Below, in pieces: positions 1-6,821 of a stretch of 64,000 bases of DNA. Position 1 is the stretch's first letter. Every line of letters begins with the position of its first letter. Position numbers and translations under genes: made by a program. Source of the stretch: Hippopus hippopus (taxonomy: Eukaryota; Mollusca; Bivalvia; Cardiida; Cardiidae). Below the pieces are notes generated by a model. The model was given only the letters and a program-made list of their open reading frames with translations, was not told the DNA's origin and did no database searches. The stretch lies in contig OX328102.1 in NCBI GenBank assembly GCA_946811185.2, forward strand, positions 50,135,619 through 50,199,618. The letters are read 5' to 3'.

Positions 1-1
1 A

Positions 2-115
2 CCTAAATATAAGTTAGTTGAAAGACTTGTTCGTAATGGTATTAAACCAGACTTAAATAAAAAAACAATAGGAAAAGCTGGTTGGCAATTTTGGAGATTA
101 AAAGAATATAAATAA
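2..115 (+). CDS. 3' end of an unidentified rightward gene of the Polinton-like element
   Basis: An open frame enters from the left edge and stops with TAA at 113-115, giving a 37-residue C-terminal tail ending GWQFWRLKEYK. It converges with the leftward gene ending at 166. By position it could be the end of a large element gene such as DNA polymerase B, which is otherwise missing here, but the tail is too short to assign. An ATTAAA lies directly after the stop (115-120) and could serve as its polyadenylation signal. What is seen is only the open frame and lysine-rich tail; the polymerase idea is inference. Confidence 0.5.
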   Translation, partial: PKYKLVERLVRNGIKPDLNKKTIGKAGWQFWRLKEYK

Positions 116-165
116 TTAAAATCTTTTACAAAATTTTATTATATCTGTATATAAATATAATGAAA

Positions 166-504
166 TTAATAAACGGTAATCTTATATTTATCTTTCCAAA
201 CCCTTCCATTCCAATTCTCAATCGTTTGTGGGCTGCGGTCTATAAATTGGCCTGCTTTATAAATTGATGGAAAGGTTTTTATTTCTCCAGTTTCAACATC
301 CTCTAAACTAACTTTCTTAGGATTTTTCATAATAGTTTGTAATCTATCAAACTTAGAGTCTTTACTTTTTTCTTCTTTAGGTGATTCATCCGGAAACAAT
401 CCATGTTCTTTCACCAACTCAACTAAACGCTTTTTAGTCCAGTATGAGTAGAAATTTATATTATTTTCTTTAAGAATTTGTTTTAAATCTGCAACCTTTA
501 TCAT
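166..504 (-). CDS. SAP-like plus NUMOD-like DNA-binding protein
   Basis: A 112-residue protein. Residues about 3-35 (VADLKQILKENNI...KRLVELVKEHGL) have the two-helix pattern of a SAP/HeH DNA-binding domain. A charged linker follows, and residues about 64-112 resemble the NUMOD modules attached to homing nucleases: a beta pair around a TGE turn, then SIYKAGQFIDRSPQTI as a helix-turn-helix and a closing beta strand. No nuclease residues are seen, so a DNA-binding or packaging accessory role is the most that can be inferred. It is the last gene of the leftward block; a TTTATT at 135-140 (AATAAA on its strand) lies just downstream. TATATA plus an A-run abuts its ATG. Confidence 0.6.
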   Translation of the reverse strand: MIKVADLKQILKENNINFYSYWTKKRLVELVKEHGLFPDESPKEEKSKDSKFDRLQTIMKNPKKVSLEDVETGEIKTFPSIYKAGQFIDRSPQTIENWNGRVWKDKYKITVY

Positions 505-516
505 TTTTTTTATATA
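505..516 (-). promoter_or_regulatory. ATG-abutting TATA/A-run motif
   Basis: On the minus strand TATATAAAAAAA ends directly at the ATG of the SAP/NUMOD gene. It belongs to the start-proximal motif shared by the element's structural genes. Confidence 0.45.
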
Positions 517-529
517 AAAAGAAAAAATC

Positions 530-1825
530 TTAATACACTACATTCATTTTAGTTCCATCAGACTGGAAGTTAATTAACCTATCAGAAATAACAACAGCAT
601 ATGCCTCTGTATTTGCAGGCACATTTTGGGAAAAAGTCATTTTAATGTGGATATCACTGGTAGAGTATTTCAATTTCTCACTCTGTTTGGAAACATCAAA
701 CAAAAACAAGGGATAAAGGGTTTTGTAATCTGAGGGGCCAATGTTAGGGTTTGACACTATTTCATCTATGTTATAAAACTTAGACCTAAATAGAGAAACG
801 TCCCCATACATTCTACTAAATTGGCCTGTTTCAAAATCGAGATTATATTCAGCATGGGGATATTTATTAGAGCCTAACATAACATAAATGTTTTTAACGT
901 TTATATGGTCAAATATAGCTGGATTTTGTTCTTGGTTACCGGTTTTACCAGTTTGAAAACCAACAATGATAAAACGTGGCACTTCAGGTGATGATTTAAC
1001 AGCAAGTCTCCAGCTAAATGTTGTTGCTTGGGGAACCGCAGTAGAGTCGCACTGCCTCATTCTATATCCAACTGGTATTTTTTCTTTTTTCTGAATAATT
1101 TTATAAAGTTGTGCTTTCTCTTCAAATGAGGGCTCCACAATAGGCATAAACCAAGATATGTTAATTAAATTAATTTTACCAACACCAACACCACCAGCCC
1201 TAAAAATTGCATCATTATCATCATTTCTCGTTAATGAGAGAGAGTGCTTCATTCCGTACAATATCTTATCATAATCATCACAAAAACCGAATATATGTCT
1301 TAATGGAACTTTGAAGCTAAATCTACCAGTTGGAATATTACTACTAACAATATAATTTCTTCTTACAGTAAAACCTAAGTTATAGGTAGCAGCAGCAGGG
1401 TCAGAATCAGCAGCGGTGGCGGTGTCCTTATACCAACATTGATTTAACCCTTGTGATTTAGAGAAATCATTCGGATATTTTAACAAACTAATCATTGTAG
1501 TAGCTTGACCAGGATTTATTATGTATTCAATATCCGTATTTGAAAGTTGATACTTAATACTTTTAAAAAGATACATGAGAGCATTGTTTATTAAAGAAAT
1601 ATTTGCATTAGCAGCATAATTACCACCAGCTGCTAAATTTAATTCGCCTGTAATAAATAAATAACTCTTACAAGGATGATAAAAATTATCTTGAGCATCA
1701 ACGTCAATCCTAATTTCTCTTGGGACGTTAAGATCGATACCGGTGGCTGGTGAATACTCATAGTATTCATAACGATCAGTACTATTATCTTCTAGAATTG
1801 GTTCGGTGATTCTATACATGTCCAT
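530..1825 (-). CDS. MCP: Major capsid protein, double jelly-roll (Polinton/adintovirus type)
   Basis: A 431-residue protein of the length and layout of Polinton/adintovirus hexon-like major capsid proteins. The N-terminal half has alternating beta strands with a Tyr/Pro-rich start (MDMYRITEPILED). The second half carries the block around residues 310-400 (HINVKNIYVMLGSNKYP..., SRMYGDVSLFRSKFYNID, YPLFLFDVSKQSEKLK), which I recognise as typical of the family's second jelly roll. Trimers would form the pseudo-hexameric capsomers of an icosahedral shell. The reading frame is intact. The alternative start two codons in (Met3) cannot be excluded. TTTATAAA abuts the first ATG. It lies in the same leftward block as the penton and ATPase, as expected for a morphogenesis module. 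Confidence 0.85.
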   Translation of the reverse strand: MDMYRITEPILEDNSTDRYEYYEYSPATGIDLNVPREIRIDVDAQDNFYHPCKSYLFITGELNLAAGGNYAANANISLINNALMYLFKSIKYQLSNTDIEYIINPGQATTMISLLKYPNDFSKSQGLNQCWYKDTATAADSDPAAATYNLGFTVRRNYIVSSNIPTGRFSFKVPLRHIFGFCDDYDKILYGMKHSLSLTRNDDNDAIFRAGGVGVGKINLINISWFMPIVEPSFEEKAQLYKIIQKKEKIPVGYRMRQCDSTAVPQATTFSWRLAVKSSPEVPRFIIVGFQTGKTGNQEQNPAIFDHINVKNIYVMLGSNKYPHAEYNLDFETGQFSRMYGDVSLFRSKFYNIDEIVSNPNIGPSDYKTLYPLFLFDVSKQSEKLKYSTSDIHIKMTFSQNVPANTEAYAVVISDRLINFQSDGTKMNVVY

Positions 1826-1836
1826 TTTATAAAGTG
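1826..1836 (-). promoter_or_regulatory. ATG-abutting TATA motif of the MCP gene
   Basis: Minus-strand CACTTTATAAA runs straight into the MCP start codon. The same CACTTTATAAA is found before the penton gene. Confidence 0.5.
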
Positions 1837-1877
1837 ATTATAATTTTTAAATGAGATAAAAATTATAATTGTGTTAC

Positions 1878-2234
1878 TTAAATTACAAACCAAAGCTGGG
1901 GAAAAGACTTTTTAATACTATTAACATACACACCTCGAAGTTTAATGCTTTTTGCAGTATTTAGAATAGCTTTAGGATAAACTTTATTACCGTATACAAG
2001 TGTTATTTCAGGTATACCACACTTTTGTAAAAATTTATTCACCTCTTTCTCAATCTCTTTCATCTCGGTTATCTTTTCAGAAGATAACTTTACAACAGCA
2101 GTTTTTTTACCATATTTCGTTTTATTAATTTCGAGGATATCGCAATCTTCTATGTTTAAAGAAGCGCCTGTTATTTCAATAGTAGCACTATTGTATTTTT
2201 CATGATTTACACGATTAAAATTTAATATAGACAT
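1878..2234 (-). CDS. Small conserved-looking protein of unknown function
   Basis: A 118-residue lysine-rich protein (MSILNFNRVNHEKYNSATIE...) with alternating beta segments, a charged helix at about residues 57-72 (KITEMKEIEKEVNKFLQKCG) and a C-terminal stretch ending SFPQLWFVI. I do not recognise the family. Small basic beta-rich proteins beside the MCP in such elements could be nucleic-acid binding or minor virion proteins, but no motif proves it. The frame is intact and the gene sits 52 bp upstream of the MCP start. A TATAAAAAAGA stretch touches its ATG. Confidence 0.6.
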   Translation of the reverse strand: MSILNFNRVNHEKYNSATIEITGASLNIEDCDILEINKTKYGKKTAVVKLSSEKITEMKEIEKEVNKFLQKCGIPEITLVYGNKVYPKAILNTAKSIKLRGVYVNSIKKSFPQLWFVI

Positions 2235-2248
2235 TCTTTTTTATAATG
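2235..2248 (-). promoter_or_regulatory. ATG-abutting TATA/A-run motif
   Basis: Minus-strand CATTATAAAAAAGA precedes the ATG of the 118-residue gene with no spacer. Confidence 0.4.
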
Positions 2249-2286
2249 AATATAATTTTTTTCTTAACTTATCTATATTTTTTTCT

Positions 2287-2685
2287 TCATACTGTTTTAA
2301 TACCAGCTCCACTGTTTAATCTTTTAACTAAGTCTTGAATAGCAATAGCACTTCCATCGATTAATGTGCTAATGCTTTGCGTTTTAGGAGTATCATTAGG
2401 TTTTGGTGTTATATTATATTTTTGTAAAACTTGCTTCGATTTTGGTGTTAAAGCTTTCGTAACTAATTTTTTCCCCGCTTCTACTGCTGCACTTTTTCCA
2501 ACCTCTAGAGCTTTCTTTGCTCCTTCCTTAGCTACACTCTTTCCTACATCAAGAGCAGAAGACGCAATTTGTTTAGCTGCACTACTAGTAAAAAGCCTCG
2601 TTAAAAAGTTAGCAATACTATCAAAGATTCCGGAACCGCCGTATGAATACCTTGTTTTAAATCCGTGTTTCTTAGTAATTATCAT
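2287..2685 (-). CDS. pVI-like or core-like amphipathic virion protein (candidate)
   Basis: A 132-residue basic, alanine/lysine-rich protein. After a short basic start comes GGSGIF (residues 16-21), then an amphipathic helix (residues 20-34) and a long Ala/Lys/Gly repeat-like helix (VGKSVAKEGAKKALEVGKSA, about 47-67). The C-terminus is SGAGIKTV. The composition suits an adenovirus pVI- or core-like protein that binds membrane or DNA, but this is inference from composition, neighbours and impression, not a proven homology. NSGA/G near the C-terminus fits the broad adenain consensus NXGX-G. The gene sits between the DUF8207-like gene and the 118-residue gene. Confidence 0.5.
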   Translation of the reverse strand: MIITKKHGFKTRYSYGGSGIFDSIANFLTRLFTSSAAKQIASSALDVGKSVAKEGAKKALEVGKSAAVEAGKKLVTKALTPKSKQVLQKYNITPKPNDTPKTQSISTLIDGSAIAIQDLVKRLNSGAGIKTV

Positions 2686-2696
2686 CTTTTTTATAG
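2686..2696 (-). promoter_or_regulatory. ATG-abutting TATA motif overlapping the upstream stop codon
   Basis: Minus-strand CTATAAAAAAG ends at the ATG at 2685. The TAA inside it (2693-2691) is also the stop codon of the preceding gene, so promoter-like motif and coding end share bases. Confidence 0.45.
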
Positions 2697-3569
2697 TAAA
2701 GACATTAAATTTTTATAAGAGTGTGAATTTATAACACCTTGTCTTTTTAATTCATCACAAATGCTCACCAACTCATTTCTTACACCTGTATTACCTGCTT
2801 CTTTACTTGCCATCAACAGGTCTAGTCTTTTTATTAATGCGTTAGGGTCAGATGGGATAACAACGGTACCCTTTCCTTCATACTTTTTCCTATTATACCA
2901 AATAGGACTAAGAATTTCCATCCATTTTTTACTTCTAGAACTTTTAGGACGTGGATTATCCGGATCGTTACCTCTATGAAGAGTGCCGGTCCGTCTCATT
3001 ATTTCCGAATAATTTACATAATCTTCAACCGTATAAATATTTTCATTTGGTTCTTTAGCGACAATTAACTCCCATAAACCAGGTGTTCCTATATACGTAT
3101 CTGTACCAAGAATAATATCATCATGCTCAATTGCGACCATTTTGCGGCCAATATAAAATTTTTTATCTTTATCATATAATCCCCATGTTTTATCAGCATC
3201 AGCTTCAGTAAGAGCTTTTGTTAGATACTCCTCTGCAAGTGGCCCAATTTCAAATGTACCTTTATATTCCTCAATATTTGGTTTTTTTCCAGAGGGATAA
3301 GCTTCTATTGATGGATAAGCTGGTAGATTAATAGCTTGTGGTAACTGTTCGATACCTTCTTTAATAGGTTTAAGTCCCTCTGTAATCTCCTTTGTTGTAG
3401 CTTTTTGCGTTTCTGTAATAGGTCTAAAAAACTTTGAAAGGTCAGTTTGAAGTTGTCGTTCTCCTGTTCTCTCTGCTAGTAGATTATCCCGAATATTCTT
3501 TTTCGTTTCGAGATACTCTTTTACAATTAAGTCTCTTTTTACAGGGTCAGTTATTTTTAGAAATGACAT
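2691..3569 (-). CDS. DUF8207-like protein with N-terminal coiled coil
   Basis: A 292-residue protein. Residues 1-75 are highly charged and helical (DPVKRDLIVKEYLETKKNIR, then TKEITEGLKPIKEG), suggesting a coiled coil. Residues about 100-185 form a compact domain with WGLYDKDKKFYIG and TYIGTPGLWELI, which I associate with the DUF8207 family often seen in mollusc and cnidarian Polinton-like elements; this assignment is from memory. The C-terminal quarter is basic (RPKSSRSKKW, YNRKKYEGKG) and then helical. The function is unknown; a virion or scaffold role is a guess from its place among capsid genes. The sequence upstream of its ATG contains a 24-bp tandem repeat. Confidence 0.55.
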   Translation of the reverse strand: MSFLKITDPVKRDLIVKEYLETKKNIRDNLLAERTGERQLQTDLSKFFRPITETQKATTKEITEGLKPIKEGIEQLPQAINLPAYPSIEAYPSGKKPNIEEYKGTFEIGPLAEEYLTKALTEADADKTWGLYDKDKKFYIGRKMVAIEHDDIILGTDTYIGTPGLWELIVAKEPNENIYTVEDYVNYSEIMRRTGTLHRGNDPDNPRPKSSRSKKWMEILSPIWYNRKKYEGKGTVVIPSDPNALIKRLDLLMASKEAGNTGVRNELVSICDELKRQGVINSHSYKNLMSLL

Positions 3570-3580
3570 TTTTTAATTAG
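3570..3580 (-). promoter_or_regulatory. A-rich start-proximal motif
   Basis: Minus-strand CTAATTAAAAA abuts the ATG at 3569. It is a weaker match to the TATA/A-run motif than its neighbours. Confidence 0.3.
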
Positions 3581-3588
3581 CAACATAT

Positions 3589-3731
3589 TTTTTTAACGTA
3601 GATTTTATCATAGATTTTAACGTAGATTTTATCATAGTTTTTAACGTAGATTTTATCATAGTTTTAACGTAGATTTTATCATAGATTTTAACGTAGATTT
3701 TATCATAGTTTTTAACGTAGATTTTAATATA
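3589..3731. repeat. 24-bp minisatellite, six copies, inside the viral-like gene block
   Basis: TAACGTAGATTTTATCATA recurs with starts at 3594, 3618, 3642, 3665, 3689 and 3713, that is spacings of 24, 24, 23, 24 and 24. The single 23-bp step changes frame, so the open frame running through it is not a real protein. It lies between the DUF8207-like gene and the membrane-protein gene, directly upstream of the former, and could act as a regulatory or replication repeat. Confidence 0.85.
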
Positions 3732-3823
3732 TAAGAGCATATATAATGTTCTTATATATTTATTCATCATTATCCCCTATTTCACATTGACATTTACATC
3801 TAAAACTTGGTAGTTTAGGTAAT

Positions 3824-4510
3824 TTAAAAGGGAAGCTTTCCATCATGATTCTTTTCAACGAGCCTCCGAAAGGAATCCCTCGCTTCTTCCCTCCCTTTCT
3901 CAATCAAACTTTCCTTTTCTTCAAGTGTTACCTTCTTTTTAAAGCTAGTTCTTATTTCACTCTTCATTTCTTCATACTTATTCATTTCTTCCATTATCAA
4001 CTTAAACTCATCATCAGATATATGATTATCCATTAAAGCCTTTGATACATGATTAGCTATAGTATTAAGTTTAGCAGCAGCAAGAGTTTGAATTTTCAAA
4101 TGTTTTTCAGCTTTATTAGTAGTTTTCCTAACAAATACTTTACTAACCAATGAAGAAAGACCGATTACACCAGCAGCAACTTCCAAACCTACAGCAACGG
4201 GTGCCGCTACAACAGTTGAAAGCAAAACAACACCTACACCACCTAACGCTAATGAAACAACAACCAATCCACCTTCAACATTATCAACTGCTTTAGCCAT
4301 CCTACTATATTTCTTATTCAATCTTTCCCTTTCAGTTATTTCCTTTTTGAGAAAATCTAAAACCTCAGATATTTTTTTAAGTCTATAAGAATGTCCATTA
4401 TCCATTGTTTCCATTTCAATATCTTCATTAGGTGGGGCGTTAGGGGTAACCCGTTCTTTGGGTAGTAGGGGATATAATTTATTAGGATGTTTCTGATCTG
4501 TATCTGCCAT
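3824..4510 (-). CDS. Membrane protein with helical flanks, unknown function
   Basis: A 228-residue protein. Residues 1-40 are polar and proline-rich. Residues about 42-72 are a charged helix (RLKKISEVLDFLKKEITERE). Residues about 80-125 are strongly hydrophobic with Gly/Val/Ala repeats (GLVVVSLALGGVGVVLLSTV, then VAAPVAVGLEVAAGVIGLSS), enough for two membrane spans or a hairpin. The rest is a charged helical tail (NKAEKHLKIQTLAAAKLNTI ... EEMNKYEEMKSEIR). The layout recalls small membrane proteins of many Polinton-like elements, but I cannot name the family. An internal-membrane, fusion or virion-membrane role is possible but only inferred. TTTATAAA abuts its ATG. Confidence 0.55.
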   Translation of the reverse strand: MADTDQKHPNKLYPLLPKERVTPNAPPNEDIEMETMDNGHSYRLKKISEVLDFLKKEITERERLNKKYSRMAKAVDNVEGGLVVVSLALGGVGVVLLSTVVAAPVAVGLEVAAGVIGLSSLVSKVFVRKTTNKAEKHLKIQTLAAAKLNTIANHVSKALMDNHISDDEFKLIMEEMNKYEEMKSEIRTSFKKKVTLEEKESLIEKGREEARDSFRRLVEKNHDGKLPF

Positions 4511-4520
4511 TTTATAAATG
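4511..4520 (-). promoter_or_regulatory. ATG-abutting TATA motif
   Basis: Minus-strand CATTTATAAA runs directly into the ATG at 4510. Confidence 0.45.
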
Positions 4521-4531
4521 TAATATTTTTT

Positions 4532-4909
4532 TTATGATAAATATTTTAGATAGCAGAATAACTCTCCCTCCGGTATTTCGATTGGTTTTTGTGAGAAATT
4601 ATAAATGTAGACTAAGATATCATTAACATCATTATCAAGATGTATACCATTAAAAATGGTTAAACTATCTTTCCATTTATTACTAATAGATATCACTACA
4701 ACTCCTCGTGTAGCTATATAACCAAATTCTAACGGGACTCTCTTACCATCATTAGGAGGAATCTTGATAGTTTGTTGCGAGTATATTTTCCATTTTAGAG
4801 AATCTTGCTTTAAGGGAGGATATCTTACTTCATTTAAATGAGGTTTCCAAAATATAGTTTTATGTTGGGTAGTAATATTAGGTTTTATACCAAATTTATG
4901 AATATCCAT
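4532..4909 (-). CDS. dUTPase-fold protein, probably non-catalytic (copy 1)
   Basis: A 125-residue protein. The run IPPNDGKRVPLEFGYIATRG (residues about 51-70), the following SNKWKDSLTIFNGIHLDND and the end IPEGELFCYL follow the strand order of the trimeric dUTPase fold. The usual catalytic signatures are not kept: the motif-3 region lacks the Asp-Tyr-x-Gly-Glu type core, and there is no glycine-rich C-terminal motif. I therefore call it dUTPase-like in fold only, perhaps a capsid-decoration or binding protein. The neighbour at 4963-5367 shares YSQ..I, GY I and the hydrophobic end, so the pair looks like an old duplication. Confidence 0.5.
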   Translation of the reverse strand: MDIHKFGIKPNITTQHKTIFWKPHLNEVRYPPLKQDSLKWKIYSQQTIKIPPNDGKRVPLEFGYIATRGVVVISISNKWKDSLTIFNGIHLDNDVNDILVYIYNFSQKPIEIPEGELFCYLKYLS

Positions 4910-4922
4910 TTTTTATTTATTG
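4910..4922 (-). promoter_or_regulatory. A-rich start-proximal motif
   Basis: Minus-strand CAATAAATAAAAA abuts the ATG at 4909. Confidence 0.3.
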
Positions 4923-4962
4923 TAAATAATAATTTAAATATTATTATTTATAATATTACACA

Positions 4963-5367
4963 TTAGAAATCCCATCTTTCATCAAACCGATCATCATTAC
5001 ATACAACGTAAAATAATAGTTCATTTTTTGCAATAGTAATCTTTTCATTAGAATTATTGTTTTTAATTAGTGCTAATATATCTTCAGTCCCTGAAGGGTT
5101 ATTGACATTCTTGTGTATTAAACCTTGTAAAACTAAAGTACTATTAAGTAAAGTTTTAACATCTCTATAAGATATTAGAATATAACCAAGACCAAGCTGC
5201 AACATTAAAGTTTTTTTAGGTTCTAGTACTATTTCATGTTGTGAATATACCCCCCATAAATTACCTGTAATTTGTATAGGTGGATGTTCTAAATTTTTAA
5301 AAGGAAACCATAGTATTTCTTTAAAATTTTCATTTTTTTTGTAATCAGATCTACTTTTACATAACAT
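4963..5367 (-). CDS. dUTPase-fold-like protein (diverged copy 2)
   Basis: A 134-residue protein similar in plan to its downstream neighbour: FPFKNLEHPPIQ, NLWGVYSQHEIVLEP, LGLGYILIS and a late hydrophobic strand (NELLFYVV). It is more diverged from dUTPases than the neighbour and lacks every catalytic motif. The tail DDRFDERWDF is acidic and aromatic. Two adjacent paralogues in the late-type gene block suggest a structural rather than a nucleotide-metabolism job; that is inference. Confidence 0.45.
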   Translation of the reverse strand: MLCKSRSDYKKNENFKEILWFPFKNLEHPPIQITGNLWGVYSQHEIVLEPKKTLMLQLGLGYILISYRDVKTLLNSTLVLQGLIHKNVNNPSGTEDILALIKNNNSNEKITIAKNELLFYVVCNDDRFDERWDF

Positions 5368-5380
5368 CTTTTTAAATTAC
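5368..5380 (-). promoter_or_regulatory. A-rich start-proximal motif
   Basis: Minus-strand GTAATTTAAAAAG abuts the ATG at 5367. Confidence 0.3.
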
Positions 5381-5411
5381 TATTTTTTTTTTCTTATATT
5401 AATATTTTTTT

Positions 5412-5996
5412 TTATAATATAGCCCCTAGGATAGGGATATTAGCAAATGGACTATTAGGCCCAAGTAAAAGTCCTTTTCCATCATACATTTTTCCTCCTT
5501 GCTTTAAATACAACCCATCACCAACGGAATTTAATCCTTTACCTTTGTATGGTTTTAAGTATAATCCACTTCCATCAGTTTCAACTTGACAAACACATCC
5601 TCCTTTTTTAAGGTAAAGACCTGACCCCATAGCTTTTTGAACACCTGTTTGAGCTAATCCAGAAAGAGCACCAACACCTAAAGCTGGTAAAACGGTTTTT
5701 GCAAGCATCGGTAAAGCCCTAGCAGCCAACCCCGCTAACATTCCGAGGAAACCCCCTTCTATTTTCATGTTATGTTTAAGTTGTTTTGTAGTCATTTTAA
5801 TAGTTATACCCACACCATCCTCATAAGCTTTAGCCATTTTCTTCGCTTGTGAATTGGTAATTGCTAAAACATCATTACCTTGTAAATCTTCATGACCTAA
5901 ACGAATACTTACTGGACAACTAGCTTTAACAGCATGTTGAAGTTTTTGCTTTTGCCCTTCAGATATATTTACTTTAACATTAGTGTAACTTGTCAT
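5412..5996 (-). CDS. Adenovirus pX/core-like virion protein (candidate) with GLYLK repeats
   Basis: A 194-residue protein. Residues 1-78 form a basic, mostly polar domain (KVNISEGQKQKLQHAVKASC ... TMKQ-like region). Residues 82-118 are hydrophobic and glycine/alanine-rich (GFLGMLAGLAARALPMLAKT). The C-terminal part has three GLYLK motifs, at about 126-130, 144-148 and 161-165, and a fourth variant GLLLG at 175. IEGG/F at residues 79-83 matches the adenain cleavage consensus [MIL]XGG-X, placed exactly between the basic and hydrophobic domains. With the protease gene nearby this supports a processed virion protein. Homology to adenovirus pX or pVI is a suggestion from layout only. Confidence 0.5.
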   Translation of the reverse strand: MTSYTNVKVNISEGQKQKLQHAVKASCPVSIRLGHEDLQGNDVLAITNSQAKKMAKAYEDGVGITIKMTTKQLKHNMKIEGGFLGMLAGLAARALPMLAKTVLPALGVGALSGLAQTGVQKAMGSGLYLKKGGCVCQVETDGSGLYLKPYKGKGLNSVGDGLYLKQGGKMYDGKGLLLGPNSPFANIPILGAIL

Positions 5997-6008
5997 TTTA
6001 TATACAAG
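5997..6008 (-). promoter_or_regulatory. ATG-abutting TATA motif
   Basis: Minus-strand CTTGTATATAAA ends at the ATG at 5996. Confidence 0.45.
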
Positions 6009-6025
6009 TATTTTTTTTATTTAGC

Positions 6026-6799
6026 TCATCTCGCTTCTCTAATATGAAACCTAATCGTTAAATTTTCGCCTCTAAGATTTAGTAAATTGCCATCTTGGTC
6101 AGTAATATTTACATTTAGGCTATGTATTTCATCTAACGTTATTGGTAAGTATACTAAATTAACTGGTGACTCAATTATCTTATATCCAGGTGCAACATCT
6201 GGGAAAAAAGAGTAAATAGTATTTTTTGTTGAACTATTAACGTAACTTCCTGAAATAATATCTATGTTAACGAGTAAACTATTTATGCTAAGAATGTTAA
6301 CTACATTCTCTGACTCGTGAAATCCTTGCGAATATTTAGCTCGAGTAAATCCTAATACTTTAGCGATGGAACCTGGTTGGTTAAAATCTACTTGATAACC
6401 ATTATCAATAATAAGAACAGACTTTAGGGTATTAGTGTTCGCAGAAAAGTTAATAGGATACTCTTCATTAACTCTATCGTAATGACCATTTTTTCTCATT
6501 TCCTGACAAATCGTATCATTAATGTCAACGAGGTCGTAACTTCCTTCAGGTATTTTTATTTTAACCCATGTGTTGCCATTGTCTGGAGAATAAACGAATG
6601 TGTTGTTCGTTTCATCAATGTTTGGAAAAGAGTAGTAAGTTTCAAGGTTTACCATAGCTATTTCGTATACTTTATCCTTTTCCAGTTGAATTGGAGGATT
6701 AAACCTTGTTCTAAAACTTGTTTTGTTGTCGCTTACTATGATTTGAAATGATGTTTTGTTGCTCGTATTTTTAACAATTTGTTCTAAAAGTTTTTCCAT
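6026..6799 (-). CDS. Penton-like minor capsid protein (single jelly roll)
   Basis: A 257-residue beta-rich protein of the usual length for Polinton/adintovirus penton-like proteins. Typical blocks are the N-terminal strands (TSFQIIVSDNKTSFRTRF, then VYEIAMVNLETYYSFPNI), the middle KVLGF and IISGSYVNSSTKN, and the C-terminal end with P-GYKIIESP, YLPITLDEIHSLNVNITDQDG and the last strand LRGENLTIRFHIREAR. Pentamers would occupy the capsid vertices. It lies directly beside the packaging ATPase, the normal neighbour. The frame is intact; CACTTTATAAAA abuts the ATG. Confidence 0.75.
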   Translation of the reverse strand: MEKLLEQIVKNTSNKTSFQIIVSDNKTSFRTRFNPPIQLEKDKVYEIAMVNLETYYSFPNIDETNNTFVYSPDNGNTWVKIKIPEGSYDLVDINDTICQEMRKNGHYDRVNEEYPINFSANTNTLKSVLIIDNGYQVDFNQPGSIAKVLGFTRAKYSQGFHESENVVNILSINSLLVNIDIISGSYVNSSTKNTIYSFFPDVAPGYKIIESPVNLVYLPITLDEIHSLNVNITDQDGNLLNLRGENLTIRFHIREAR

Positions 6800-6811
6800 T
6801 TTTATAAAGTG
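6800..6811 (-). promoter_or_regulatory. ATG-abutting TATA motif of the penton gene
   Basis: Minus-strand CACTTTATAAAA runs into the ATG at 6799; its first 11 bases equal the motif before the MCP gene. Confidence 0.5.
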
Positions 6812-6821
6812 AAAATATTAT

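Noticed and set aside
2..115. Assignment of the left-edge frame to DNA polymerase B
   Set aside because: Only 37 residues are visible and none is a polymerase motif, so I left it unassigned.
2366..2734. Plus-strand open frame opposite the pVI-like gene
   Set aside because: It overlaps intact minus-strand genes and has no family features; it is the shadow of those genes.
3573..3770. Open frame of 65 codons with KIYVK / IKSTLK repeats
   Set aside because: It is the translation of the 24-bp minisatellite; the 23-bp step changes its frame midway, so it is not a protein.
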